IMG/VR virus record: IMGVR_UViG_3300045968_000493
Span: 1-28,902 of that record
DNA length: 28,902 nt
Direction: 5' to 3' (one strand)
Origin: a virus
The position numbers were made by a program, and so were the translations under genes. Below the pieces are notes generated by a model. That model did not search any database and was not told the DNA's origin. It saw only the letters and a program-made list of their open reading frames with translations. Position 1 is the stretch's first letter. Every line of letters starts with the position of its first letter. This document shows, piece after piece, positions 14,684-21,467 of the stretch.

Positions 14684-16284
14684 AACCGTTACGCCCGACG
14701 CCGCCACAAGAACCGTTGGCCAACGGCTGGGATCTGCTGGCCTCCGAAGCCGGGCGCTCGGACGGCGGCTTACGCGCCACCCTGTGGGTGGTGAACGGCG
14801 AGCCGCAATATCAGCAGACGGTGACCATGGGGAATCCCAAACAGCAGCAACAGTTTATTGACGAAGTGGTGGCGCTCTCGGGCCTGCCCGCCGCGCTGAT
14901 CCGTGCCGCGCTGCCGCGCCTGGCCTATGCCATCGAAGCGCTGTTGCGCAGCATGAAGACGGCCCCTGACCGTGGCCAGGCCGGGCAGGCGTTCACCCTC
15001 CCCGCCGTCGAGCCCTGGCCCGAGGCGGTCGATGGCGATGCCTTGCTGGCGCACCTCGCCCAGGTCTATACCCGCTACCTGGTGCTCCCGGACGGCGGCA
15101 GCACGGTGCTGGCGCTCTGGACGCTGCATACCTACGTCTTCGATGCCTTCGATGTGTCGCCCTATCTCACGCTCACGTCGCCGCAAAAACGCTGCGGCAA
15201 ATCGACCGTGCTGATGGTGGCGAGCGCGCTCACGCATGTCCCGGTCCTCGTCAGTAATGCCACGCCCGCCGCCATGTTTCGGCTGATCGAACTGGTCCAT
15301 CCGACGCTGCTGGTCGACGAAGCCGAAACGTTTGTGCGCGAGAATGAGGATCTCCGCGGCATCCTCAATAGTGGCCATACGAAGCGCACCGCCTACGTCT
15401 TGCGCACCGTCGGGGAAGAGCACGAGCCGCGCCTGTTTTCGACCTGGACGCCCAAGATGCTGGCGGGGATTGGCCACCTGCCCGAGACCATCCGGGATCG
15501 GTCGATTGTCCTGGCGATGGCCCGCAAGACGAAGGCCGAGCGCGTGACCAAGTGGCGCGAGCGGGATGTGACTCGGTACGCCGACCTGTGCCGGCAGTGT
15601 GTGCGCTGGGGGACCGACCATGCGGCGGCGCTGGCCCTGGCGGATCCCGTGGTGCCCGAGCTGGCGAGTGATCGCGCCGCCGATAACTGGGCGCCGCTGC
15701 TGGCCCTGGCCGACCAGGCGGGGGGCAACTGGCGGCAGAAGACGGAAGACGCGATCGCGGTGCTGGGTGGAGGCGAGGAGGACGACGCAGGGATGGGGGA
15801 ACTCCTCCTGAGCGATCTCCGGCAGTATTTCCAGGCGCTGCATACGGACAAAATCGGCTCACAGGCCCTTGCCGAGTGGCTCAAACTCCAGGAGGAGCGG
15901 CCCTGGGCGGTGTACGGGAAGCAGCAGAAACCGATCACCGTGCGCCAGATTGCCGGACTGCTGAAAGCGTTTGGGATCCATTCGAAACAAGTGCGTGCCA
16001 AAGAGGGGAACGTCAAAGGCTATGACCTGGACGAGTGTGTCGACGCTTTTTCCCGTTACCTCTCCCCTGATGCCCCCTTTCAAAGCGAAACAACGAAACA
16101 AGCAAGCAACGACGCCACTCAGAACGATGTTCAAAGCGAAACATCCCCCCCAGATGTTTCGGAGAGAAAAACTGCTTTCGGCGCATCAGATAAGGCTTGT
16201 TTCGCTGTTTCGGATAGACCTCCCTCTCCAGAGGGGGGTGACGATGATTTTACCTTCGACCCCGATGATCCCCTGCCCTTTTAA
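14674..16284 (+). CDS. DUF3631-domain ATPase (replication/primase-helicase-like)
   Basis: The protein is 536 residues from ATG 14674 (GAGGT upstream). A start 23 codons earlier lies inside the previous gene. The DUF3631-type P-loop domain spans about 120-340: WTLHTYVFDAFDVSPYLTLT, Walker A SPQKRCGKST (169-178), Walker B LLVDEAE (212-218), sensor-like LRGILNSGH and EPRLFSTWTPKMLAGIGHLP, then ETIRDRSIVL. A winged-helix-like part follows (VRQIAGLLKAFGIHSKQVRA, near 430-450), and the last 80 residues are polar and low in complexity. DUF3631 proteins are found in phages and mobile elements, frequently fused to or near primase domains. I infer a replication ATPase. The 3' end of the gene is AT-richer than its core. 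Confidence 0.82.
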   Translation: MALKPLRPTPPQEPLANGWDLLASEAGRSDGGLRATLWVVNGEPQYQQTVTMGNPKQQQQFIDEVVALSGLPAALIRAALPRLAYAIEALLRSMKTAPDRGQAGQAFTLPAVEPWPEAVDGDALLAHLAQVYTRYLVLPDGGSTVLALWTLHTYVFDAFDVSPYLTLTSPQKRCGKSTVLMVASALTHVPVLVSNATPAAMFRLIELVHPTLLVDEAETFVRENEDLRGILNSGHTKRTAYVLRTVGEEHEPRLFSTWTPKMLAGIGHLPETIRDRSIVLAMARKTKAERVTKWRERDVTRYADLCRQCVRWGTDHAAALALADPVVPELASDRAADNWAPLLALADQAGGNWRQKTEDAIAVLGGGEEDDAGMGELLLSDLRQYFQALHTDKIGSQALAEWLKLQEERPWAVYGKQQKPITVRQIAGLLKAFGIHSKQVRAKEGNVKGYDLDECVDAFSRYLSPDAPFQSETTKQASNDATQNDVQSETSPPDVSERKTAFGASDKACFAVSDRPPSPEGGDDDFTFDPDDPLPF

Positions 16285-16297
16285 GAGGAGGCTCCCC

Positions 16298-17035
16298 ATG
16301 AGTGATGCCCTGGTCCCCTACCTCCCGGAGATCGACCCGAAGGCCATTGAAACGGCCTTGACGGTCGGCGACCTGTCGAAGATGGATGCCACGACGCGCA
16401 TCCAGTATTACCTGGCGCTGTGTCACAGCAGTGGCCTGAATCCGTTGACCCGGCCCTTCATCGTGCTCAAAGCCGAGAATGGGGAGATGGTGTGGTATGC
16501 CACGCGCGAGTGTGCCGAGCAGCTCCGCAAGTTGCACCGCGTGTCGATGCGCGTCCTGAGTCGGGAACGGACGGACGATGGCCTGTATATCGTCACCGTG
16601 GAAGCCAGCACGCCGGACGGCCGGATCGAGCAAGCCCAGGGGATTGTCCCCATCACCAAAGTGAAGGGCACCTGGAAAACCACCGACAGCGGCAAGCGCT
16701 ATTTTCAGGAAGCGAAGACGGCGGACGGCGAGCCGGTGCTGCAACTGCTCAGTGGCAAGGAGCTGGCCGACGCGCTGCACCGCGCCGAGAGCAAGGCGAA
16801 GCGCCGCTGTACGCTGGCGCTGTGCGGGTTGGGGCTGCCGGAGGTCGACGAGCGGGAGCCGAAGCAGGCGGTGGCGTTCGATCCGCAGACCGGCGCGCTG
16901 GCGATGCCGGGGCCTGAGGTGCTGGCGCAGGAGGAGGCCGCAGATCCGCAGCCGGTGGGACGGGAGGCGGCGCGGGAGGCGGTGGCGTTGTTGTTTGATC
17001 GGTCGGAAGGGCGACCGGAGGAGGCGAGCGCATGA
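16298..17035 (+). CDS. Putative single-strand annealing protein (RecT-like)
   Basis: This 245-residue protein starts behind GAGGAGGCTCCCC. The pattern is that of phage recombination proteins distantly related to RecT: TTRIQYYLALCHSSGLNPLT, RPFIVLKAENGEMVWYATRE, CAEQLRKLHRVSMRVLSRER, VTVEASTPDGRIEQAQGIVP and ELADALHRAESKAKRRCTLA followed by LCGLGLPEVDE. Such proteins anneal complementary ssDNA during phage recombination and replication. The C-terminal 50 residues are Ala/Glu-rich and probably disordered. It is placed between the ATPase and a ParB-like gene (ATGA overlap, 17032-17035). The exact superfamily is inferred from memory of the pattern. Confidence 0.7.
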   Translation: MSDALVPYLPEIDPKAIETALTVGDLSKMDATTRIQYYLALCHSSGLNPLTRPFIVLKAENGEMVWYATRECAEQLRKLHRVSMRVLSRERTDDGLYIVTVEASTPDGRIEQAQGIVPITKVKGTWKTTDSGKRYFQEAKTADGEPVLQLLSGKELADALHRAESKAKRRCTLALCGLGLPEVDEREPKQAVAFDPQTGALAMPGPEVLAQEEAADPQPVGREAAREAVALLFDRSEGRPEEASA

Positions 17036-18273
17036 GCCTGATCATTGACCCGGAATTTCAGGCGCTCTGTCCGCCCTTGCTCCCAGAGGAGCGGGAGCAA
17101 TTAGCAGCGAGCTTGCTCGCCGAAGGCTGTCGCGACCCACTGGTGGTCTGGCTGCCGACGGAGCACGCCTGGTGTGAAACATGCGAGGCGGAACAGCCGA
17201 TTGAGAACTTTTTTGCCCGGCATCCCTTCCATGAGGAGGACGCGGATGCGGAGTATTTCTGGCTCTGTACGACGTGCCGCATGCCGATTAATGAGGAGGA
17301 GCTGGAACCCATCCTGCTTGATGGACACAACCGCTATACGCTCTGCCAGCAGCACCAGATCCCCTTCGCGCTGCACTATCACGGGCAGATCGAGAGCCGT
17401 GAGGAAGCCATTAACTGGATCATTGCGAACCAGTTGGGCAGGCGGAATCTCACGGAGGAGCAGAAGAGTTACCTCAGGGGGAAGCGGTATCAGAGTGAAA
17501 AACGACAGGACGGACGGCCTGAAAAACGTAGTAAAAATGACAACGTTTCTGGCCGTACAGAGGCACGCCTTGCTCAAGAATATCGCGTGTCTCCGGCCAC
17601 TATTCAGAACGATAGTAAATTCGCCACCGCCCTCGACACCCTCGAATCCCAGGTACGCCAGGACATTCGCGAGACCGTGCTGCGCCGCCAGGACCGCGAC
17701 CAGGGGCGTATCACGAAGCAGCAGGTGACCGCGACCGGCAAATTGGTGCAGGAGCATGCCGTCATCTCCCAACCCTTCATGCGCCGCGAGGGCTGGAAAC
17801 CCTATCAGGTGCTCGAAGCCATCGAGGTCCTCGGGACCGTGCCGCAAGACGAGCACGCGGCCCTCAATGCCTTGCTCGATCAACCCTTCATTCCTGCCAC
17901 GGATGGCTTGGCGATGCTCAAGAATCTGGAGGCGATGCCGCGTGAGGCACGGCAGGGGATTTATCGCTTGCAGGCCAGTAGTGATCCGCGTGACCGCTCG
18001 GACGCCAAAACGCTGGCGGCACGTATCCCGCCTGAGCCTGACCCGCAGCTGAGCTATGCCAATAAGCTCATTGCGGAGACGAAGGCGCTTCGCGACTACC
18101 AACGCAAGAACTGGCGGGAGAAGTTCAAGGAAGAGCCCTGGACCGAGGACCTCGACGCCATTGATGCGCTGTTGGAGGAGGTGCAGGCACGCTGGCGCCA
18201 GATCGCCGTCCGCGTCAAAACCCATCAGACAGAAAGGCAGGCACGCTATGCCATCACGATCACGGCAGGATGA
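17032..18273 (+). CDS. ParB-like nuclease/DNA-binding protein with inserted zinc knuckle
   Basis: This 413-residue protein has a ParB/sulfiredoxin-type N-terminal domain (about 15-145): LAASLLAEGCRDPLVVW, then ILLDGHNRYTLCQQHQIPFA, the 'DGHxR' motif at 97-101, and INWIIANQLGRRNLT. Between the two strands sits an insert with CETC (Cys48, Cys51) and CTTC (Cys79, Cys82), most likely a zinc-binding knuckle. A helix-turn-helix-like part follows (ARLAQEYRVSPATIQNDSKF, about 182-201). The rest is helical and charged. ParB-like phage proteins act as DNA-binding or nuclease factors. No ParA is present, so partition is unlikely. A role in early replication or regulation is inferred. Confidence 0.75.
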   Translation: MSLIIDPEFQALCPPLLPEEREQLAASLLAEGCRDPLVVWLPTEHAWCETCEAEQPIENFFARHPFHEEDADAEYFWLCTTCRMPINEEELEPILLDGHNRYTLCQQHQIPFALHYHGQIESREEAINWIIANQLGRRNLTEEQKSYLRGKRYQSEKRQDGRPEKRSKNDNVSGRTEARLAQEYRVSPATIQNDSKFATALDTLESQVRQDIRETVLRRQDRDQGRITKQQVTATGKLVQEHAVISQPFMRREGWKPYQVLEAIEVLGTVPQDEHAALNALLDQPFIPATDGLAMLKNLEAMPREARQGIYRLQASSDPRDRSDAKTLAARIPPEPDPQLSYANKLIAETKALRDYQRKNWREKFKEEPWTEDLDAIDALLEEVQARWRQIAVRVKTHQTERQARYAITITAG

Positions 18274-18706
18274 CATTTGGGCCATTTACCAGAAGTACGA
18301 TGGAGCGCTCAGCCTGGATCGCCTGACGCATTATTGTTGGGATGAAGGCGTCTGGAGCGAGGAAGAACGGCACAACATGGCGTTTGCGGCGGCGAAACGC
18401 CAATGCCAGCAGGTACTCAGCCGCAAAACGCCCACCGGGTTGCCTGTCGCAGGCCCCACGCAGAAGTATGACCACGGGGATCGCATCTGGCGCCAGATTT
18501 CGCTGTGGGATTATGCGGATACGAAATACAACCTGGGCATGCGGATCAAGCAAGAGACGAAAGATCATCAGGTCATCGAAGCCCTCTACCACTATATGCA
18601 AGAACGGTTCGGGGAGGCTCCCCCGATCCCGCGCTTGGTGATGGACGACCCTGATGCGCCCTTGTGGTGGGAGGACCTCGACGACGACGTGGAGGATGAG
18701 GCATGA
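18248..18706 (+). CDS. Hypothetical protein (152 aa)
   Basis: ATG at 18248 follows AAAGGCAGG and lies 26 bp inside the end of the ParB-like gene. A longer open frame upstream falls wholly within that gene. The product is 152 residues, starting MPSRSRQDDIWAIYQKYDGA. It is rich in Trp, Tyr and charged residues (QISLWDYADTKYNLGMRIKQ) and ends in an acidic tail (WWEDLDDDVEDEA). It is probably a soluble DNA- or protein-binding early protein. The family is unknown. Its TGA overlaps the next start (ATGA). Confidence 0.68.
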   Translation: MPSRSRQDDIWAIYQKYDGALSLDRLTHYCWDEGVWSEEERHNMAFAAAKRQCQQVLSRKTPTGLPVAGPTQKYDHGDRIWRQISLWDYADTKYNLGMRIKQETKDHQVIEALYHYMQERFGEAPPIPRLVMDDPDAPLWWEDLDDDVEDEA

Positions 18707-18915
18707 CCCCCGATCTCGCCGCCCAGATCGCCTGCATCGAGCGCGAGCTGCGCCTGCGCCACAACGTCTCCCCGCGCCTGGTCCAGCAGGGCAAGATGAC
18801 CCCACCGCAGGCGCAGCACGACCTGTTCACCATGGCGAGCGTGCTGCGCACCTTGCGCGCGTTGGCCCGTGAACCCCAGCAGGAGGAGTTGCCGTATGCC
18901 ACGCCGGGTGCCTGA
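18703..18915 (+). CDS. Hypothetical helical protein (70 aa)
   Basis: This 70-residue protein is coupled to the previous gene by ATGA at 18703-18706. The pattern MTPDLAAQIACIERELRLRH, VSPRLVQQGKMTPPQAQHDL and MASVLRTLRALA resembles small phage proteins built from a helix, a loop of the type 'V.G.ms...A..e...m..v..tL' and a second helix. These are common in early phage operons and have no known function. Confidence 0.65.
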   Translation: MTPDLAAQIACIERELRLRHNVSPRLVQQGKMTPPQAQHDLFTMASVLRTLRALAREPQQEELPYATPGA

Positions 18916-19105
18916 GGCGCAAACAACGCTGTGCCCGACCTGCCAGCACCGGGTTGTGTATGCGACCATCTCCGACGGCCGGCGCGTGGCCATTGACATC
19001 GCGGTGCGCACGTATCATCTGATTCTGCAGGCCGATAACGTGCACTACCGGGCCGAGACCAGCAGCGCCTATCCCGTCCACCTGTGTCCTGGAAAGGAGA
19101 CCTGA
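18896..19105 (+). CDS. Small zinc-ribbon-like protein (69 aa)
   Basis: ATG at 18896 lies behind AGGAGGAGTTGCCGT inside the end of the previous gene. An upstream GTG would add 9 residues, but the ribosome site decides for this start. CPTC is at residues 13-16, and His62 and Cys64 near the C-terminus complete a possible metal site. Between them are beta-like strands (GRRVAIDIAVRTYHLILQ). It is probably a small zinc-binding early protein of unknown role. Confidence 0.62.
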   Translation: MPRRVPEAQTTLCPTCQHRVVYATISDGRRVAIDIAVRTYHLILQADNVHYRAETSSAYPVHLCPGKET

Positions 19106-19109
19106 CGCC

Positions 19110-19397
19110 ATGCCGAGCCCCATCCACCTGCTGACACACGCCAACGACCTCCCCGCCAGCACCGTGGCCTGTGGCGCCGCCGACGCCAGCCTGGGCAGCT
19201 TCGACCGCGAACGTGTCACCTGCGCGTCGTGTTTGCGCGCGTGCCACTGTGGCCCCGACGTGCGCCTGTGCCCGGCCTGTCGCACCTATAACGCCCAGCA
19301 CCGGGGCCAGCCTACGACGCTCCCGGAACGCCCCGCCGGGCGGCCGAGTGGTCCGTACCGCAAAGGCTTTGGCCCCCGCCGGAGGGCCGTGCCATGA
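19110..19397 (+). CDS. Cys-rich zinc-binding protein (95 aa)
   Basis: This 95-residue protein follows AAAGGAG and starts 5 bp after the previous stop. It has seven Cys: Cys21, Cys38, Cys41, Cys45, Cys47, Cys54 and Cys57, in an arrangement of several CxxC or CxC pairs (CASCLRACHC and CPAC). The last third is Arg/Pro/Gly-rich and probably disordered or nucleic-acid binding. Its stop overlaps the next start (ATGA at 19394-19397). The function is unknown. Confidence 0.62.
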   Translation: MPSPIHLLTHANDLPASTVACGAADASLGSFDRERVTCASCLRACHCGPDVRLCPACRTYNAQHRGQPTTLPERPAGRPSGPYRKGFGPRRRAVP

Positions 19398-19648
19398 CCG
19401 AGAAGCCGTTGCAACGCGAGAGGGAGACGCTGCTGACCCCAGAACAACACCGCCGCATGCTGCAGCTCTGGGAAGCTGTCGCGTCCGAACGGCGCACGCC
19501 GCTGCTCGGCGCCTGGCTCGTGCTCTCCCGCGATACCTGGAGCGTCACCCTCGAAGTGGCGCAGCGCTGGATGATCGGCAGAGCCCGCAGGGGGAGCCCC
19601 CTGTCCGGCTGGTTTGCCGGCCGCCTCGAAGCGAAGGAGCCAACCTGA
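19394..19648 (+). CDS. Hypothetical protein (84 aa)
   Basis: This 84-residue product is coupled at both ends, by ATGA to the previous gene and TGATG to the nuclease gene. It reads MTEKPLQRERETLLTPEQHR at the start, then a Trp-rich part (ELLGAWLVLSRDTW-like pattern with LLGAWLVLSRDTWSV at 52-66 of the frame) and a basic stretch (GRARRGSPLSGW). No family is recognised. It is mostly helical by composition and may work with the nuclease that follows. Confidence 0.6.
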   Translation: MTEKPLQRERETLLTPEQHRRMLQLWEAVASERRTPLLGAWLVLSRDTWSVTLEVAQRWMIGRARRGSPLSGWFAGRLEAKEPT

Positions 19649-19929
19649 TGACTGAGCGCGAACTCCAGCGCGCCGTGACCGACGCCCTGACCCTGTTCGG
19701 CTGGACCTGGTTCCACCCCTGGACCAGTGTCCATAGCCCGGCTGGGTATCCGGACCTGACGGCCGTACGTGGGACGAGATTAGTGTATTGTGAGCTCAAA
19801 AGTGCCACCGGCACGGTGACCCCGGCGCAACAGGGCTGGCTGCATGCCCTGGGAGGGGTGACGCAGCGGCCGGACGTGTATCTCTGGAGACCCGAAGATC
19901 TTGACGACGCCCTGGAAGTCCTCAGGTGA
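19648..19929 (+). CDS. VRR-NUC domain nuclease
   Basis: This 93-residue protein is a compact PD-(D/E)XK nuclease of the VRR-NUC type. The catalytic set is Asp36 in GYPDLTAV, Glu49 and Lys51 in YCELKSA, and Gln61 in TPAQQGWL. The N-terminal helix (ERELQRAVTDALTLFGW) and final strand region (RPDVYLWRPEDLDDAL) match the family. Stand-alone VRR-NUC proteins in phages are thought to be structure-specific DNA nucleases such as Holliday-junction resolvases. Here it would process recombination or replication intermediates with the RecT-like protein. ATG at 19648 has a GGAG upstream at 9-12 bp. Confidence 0.85.
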   Translation: MTERELQRAVTDALTLFGWTWFHPWTSVHSPAGYPDLTAVRGTRLVYCELKSATGTVTPAQQGWLHALGGVTQRPDVYLWRPEDLDDALEVLR

Positions 19930-19939
19930 GGGTATGCAG

Positions 19940-19970
19940 TCCCCGCCGGGAAGGGAACGCCCGGCGGGGA
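19940..19970. terminator. Very stable 11-bp hairpin after the nuclease gene
   Basis: T-CCCCGCCGGG-AAGGGAACG-CCCGGCGGGG-A is a perfect 11-bp, nearly all G-C stem, 10 bp after the VRR-NUC stop. No U-run follows. It may slow polymerase, protect the early mRNA 3' end, or act as a structured element between the nuclease gene and the two last genes of the operon. It is too stable and too placed to be chance, but the function is inferred. Confidence 0.5.
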
Positions 19971-20030
19971 TCGCGGACGGACACACTGAGACGCCTGGTG
20001 GTAGTGGGCCAGGCGCGCGAGGAGGATACC

Positions 20031-20336
20031 ATGGACCATGGGAACGACTCAAGTCTCAGGGAACGATGGGAGCCCGCGCCTGCACGACGGCGGCTCTGCT
20101 TTACCCTGGGGGATCTGGGCGGGGACCACAATGCCATCGCGCTGCAAGCCGACCTGCAGATTGCGTTCCAGGCCGGACAGTGGATCGTTGCCGCAGAAGG
20201 GACGGCCGCGTATGGCGACACGCTCGTGCAGGCGGCGCTCGCCTGGCTGGCGCTTCGTCTCGGGTTCGCGCCCAGGCCAGCCGCCGCGGGGGAGCCGCCG
20301 GCCGCGGGGGAGGGGGAGAATGAGCGCGGCGCCTGA
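20031..20336 (+). CDS. Hypothetical protein (101 aa)
   Basis: ATG at 20031 follows GAGGAGGATACC. The upstream frame is open but overlaps the hairpin and lacks a better site. The product is 101 residues: a polar start (MDHGNDSSLRERWEPAPARR), a beta-rich centre (RLCFTLGDLGGDHNAIALQA, QADLQIAFQAGQWIVAAEGT), a helix (YGDTLVQAALAWLALRLGFA) and an Ala/Pro/Gly/Glu tail that coincides with a run of G-rich repeats in the DNA (20285-20320). No family is recognised. Confidence 0.62.
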   Translation: MDHGNDSSLRERWEPAPARRRLCFTLGDLGGDHNAIALQADLQIAFQAGQWIVAAEGTAAYGDTLVQAALAWLALRLGFAPRPAAAGEPPAAGEGENERGA

Positions 20337-20616
20337 GGTCCAGATCCGCACCAGTGGCGGGGAGTGGGTCGCCTCCCCGTGGCCGCGGACGCGGCAGGTC
20401 GAACCGCGCATCCGTGTCGAAGCCCTGGCGTATCGGTCCCGGCGGGTCTGCCCCCTGGGGATACTGGTATGGGAGAGCGATCTGCAGCGCTATCAGTGGG
20501 AACAAACGTACCATGTGCTCACGGCGCCGCTGTTTGACGCCGTGGTGCAGCTCGGTGCACTCCTCACCGCCCCCGAGGACGCCCCCGAGGACGCCACCGA
20601 GGCGCACGAGCCCTGA
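20320..20616 (+). CDS. Hypothetical protein (98 aa)
   Basis: ATG at 20320 has GGGGGAGA directly upstream and overlaps the previous gene by 17 bp. The product is 98 residues, starting MSAAPEVQIRTSGGEWVASP, with beta-like segments (CPLGILVWESDLQRYQWEQT and YHVLTAPLFDAVVQLGALL) and an acidic C-terminus with a short repeat (EDAPEDATEAHEP). It is the last gene of the rightward operon before the convergent late genes. The function is unknown. Confidence 0.6.
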   Translation: MSAAPEVQIRTSGGEWVASPWPRTRQVEPRIRVEALAYRSRRVCPLGILVWESDLQRYQWEQTYHVLTAPLFDAVVQLGALLTAPEDAPEDATEAHEP

Positions 20617-20625
20617 ACGCACGAC

Positions 20626-20661
20626 CGCCCTGGTATCGGTCGATGGGGCGACACCAGGGCG
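20626..20661. terminator. Convergent-end hairpin
   Basis: CGCCCTGGT (20626-20634) and ACCAGGGCG (20653-20661) form a perfect 9-bp stem with an 18-nt loop, 10 bp after the last rightward gene and before the end of the leftward unit. There is no U-run. A bidirectional barrier between convergent early and late transcription is plausible. The rest of 20617-20719 holds nothing else I can support. Confidence 0.4.
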
Positions 20662-20719
20662 ACATACCAACAGGCCTTGAGCGGGGGATGGGCTACTACC
20701 CCCATCCTTACGCCCCATC

Positions 20720-20824
20720 CTACGGAAGGATGCCCCTGCACGTCAAGCCCGCCCTGCCGCCCAGCGGCGCAGTCTCCCGCCAGGCGGACGCCCAGGCGGT
20801 GCAAGAGCCTGGGGGGCGAGCCAT
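20720..20824 (-). CDS. Possible small ORF (34 aa)
   Basis: ATG at 20824 follows the stop of the 65-residue gene with no gap (TGA-ATG). The 34-residue product is Arg/Gly/Ala-rich (MARPPGSCTAWASAWRETAP then GGRAGLTC). It has no Shine-Dalgarno of its own and would depend on coupling. It may be only chance open frame. Listed because the position fits re-initiation. Confidence 0.25.
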   Translation of the reverse strand: MARPPGSCTAWASAWRETAPLGGRAGLTCRGILP

Positions 20825-21022
20825 TCAGGAGGGGCAGAGTCCGCTCCACGGCCACACCACGGTCCCTCCGGGATCGGCGTCCGCCAGCGCATGGTCCGCA
20901 CAGCCGCAACACGCCACGCACGCGCAGCGATCCGCCCGGAGCACCGTCCAGCACAGCCGCTCGCGATCGTGCCGCAGCGTGCAGATGTCGCAGCGAAAGG
21001 TCGTGGGGATGTCGGCAAGCAC
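20825..21022 (-). CDS. Cys-rich small protein (65 aa)
   Basis: It starts with GTG at 21022, immediately after the TAA of the 75-residue gene, with GGAGGTGCTGTAA giving a good ribosome site. The 65-residue product has eight Cys in its first 41 residues: FRCDIC (Cys11, Cys14), Cys24, then CACVACCGC (Cys33, 35, 38, 39 and 41). This looks like a small zinc-binding protein. The second half is plain. It is part of the leftward late accessory group. The function is unknown. Confidence 0.5.
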   Translation of the reverse strand: MLADIPTTFRCDICTLRHDRERLCWTVLRADRCACVACCGCADHALADADPGGTVVWPWSGLCPS

Positions 21023-21250
21023 TTACAGCACCTCCGCCATGAGGATGGCCAGTTCGTCCAGATGCTCCCAGCAGAGCCGCACCATCCCACCGAGAAACCG
21101 GCGGTCGGCCTGGGCGGCGGCCCCCGTCAGTGGATGCATGTCGCGCTCCCATAGAAGCACGTACAGCGCGGCGGGCGGCTCCGTGCGGGCGAGCGGGCAC
21201 ACCATGCACTGCTGGGCACTGCCACCGTCCTCGACGCCGACGTGCAACAT
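21023..21250 (-). CDS. Small zinc-finger-like protein (75 aa)
   Basis: ATG at 21250 is behind TAGGAGTCCCGT. The 75-residue protein has CMVC at residues 15-18, and Cys60 and His63 in RLCWEHLDEL, a likely four-ligand metal site split by a beta-like part (AALYVLLWERDMHPL). The C-terminal helix is hydrophobic and acidic (LDELAILMAEVL). It follows the two-helix membrane protein by 9 bp. The function is unknown. Confidence 0.58.
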   Translation of the reverse strand: MLHVGVEDGGSAQQCMVCPLARTEPPAALYVLLWERDMHPLTGAAAQADRRFLGGMVRLCWEHLDELAILMAEVL

Positions 21251-21259
21251 ACGGGACTC

Positions 21260-21457
21260 CTAGCGCGTGCGCAGGCCCGGCCAGCCCGGCCAGAGCCCGG
21301 CCAGCCCGGCCAGAAAGATAATCGTGTACACAATCAGCACGACGATGATAATCACTTTGATGACCGTTTTGATCGTCGGGTCCATGGGAACCAGTTGCAG
21401 CAGATACAGGGCTGCCCCAACGATTACCAGCAGGATAATCAATCCTATGATATTCAA
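21260..21457 (-). CDS. Two-helix membrane protein (Thivi_2564-like), holin candidate
   Basis: The start is TTG at 21457, six bases after AAGGAG, giving 65 residues: NIIGLIILLVIVGAALYLL, a short loop with the family phrase VPMDPTIKTVIK, then VIIIVVLIVYTIIFLAGLAG. This matches small membrane proteins annotated as Thivi_2564 family in bacteria and phages. Two transmembrane helices with a short polar loop, next to other late genes, make a holin-like role possible. The tail (LAGLWPGWPGLRTR) comes from a 20-bp tandem repeat in the DNA and is unlike the family. Confidence 0.7.
   Translation of the reverse strand: MNIIGLIILLVIVGAALYLLQLVPMDPTIKTVIKVIIIVVLIVYTIIFLAGLAGLWPGWPGLRTR
21275..21314. repeat. 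Two exact 20-bp tandem repeats
   Basis: GCCCGGCCAGCCCGGCCAGA occurs twice in direct succession. Each unit is itself an imperfect doubling of a 10-bp core (GCCCGGCCAG). It lies in the 3' end of the membrane protein gene and codes for LAGLAGLWPGWPGL. It looks like slippage-prone sequence that extended the C-terminus. Confidence 0.85.
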
Positions 21458-21467
21458 AAAACACTCC

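Noticed and set aside
17032-18273. Plasmid partition system (ParB)
   Set aside because: There is no ParA-type ATPase and no iteron or parS cluster nearby, and the gene is embedded in a phage early operon.
20493-21464. Open frame of 323 codons on the minus strand
   Set aside because: It runs through two small real genes with ribosome sites and across the convergent hairpin into the end of the early operon. The composition is Arg/Gly/Ala-rich without motif.
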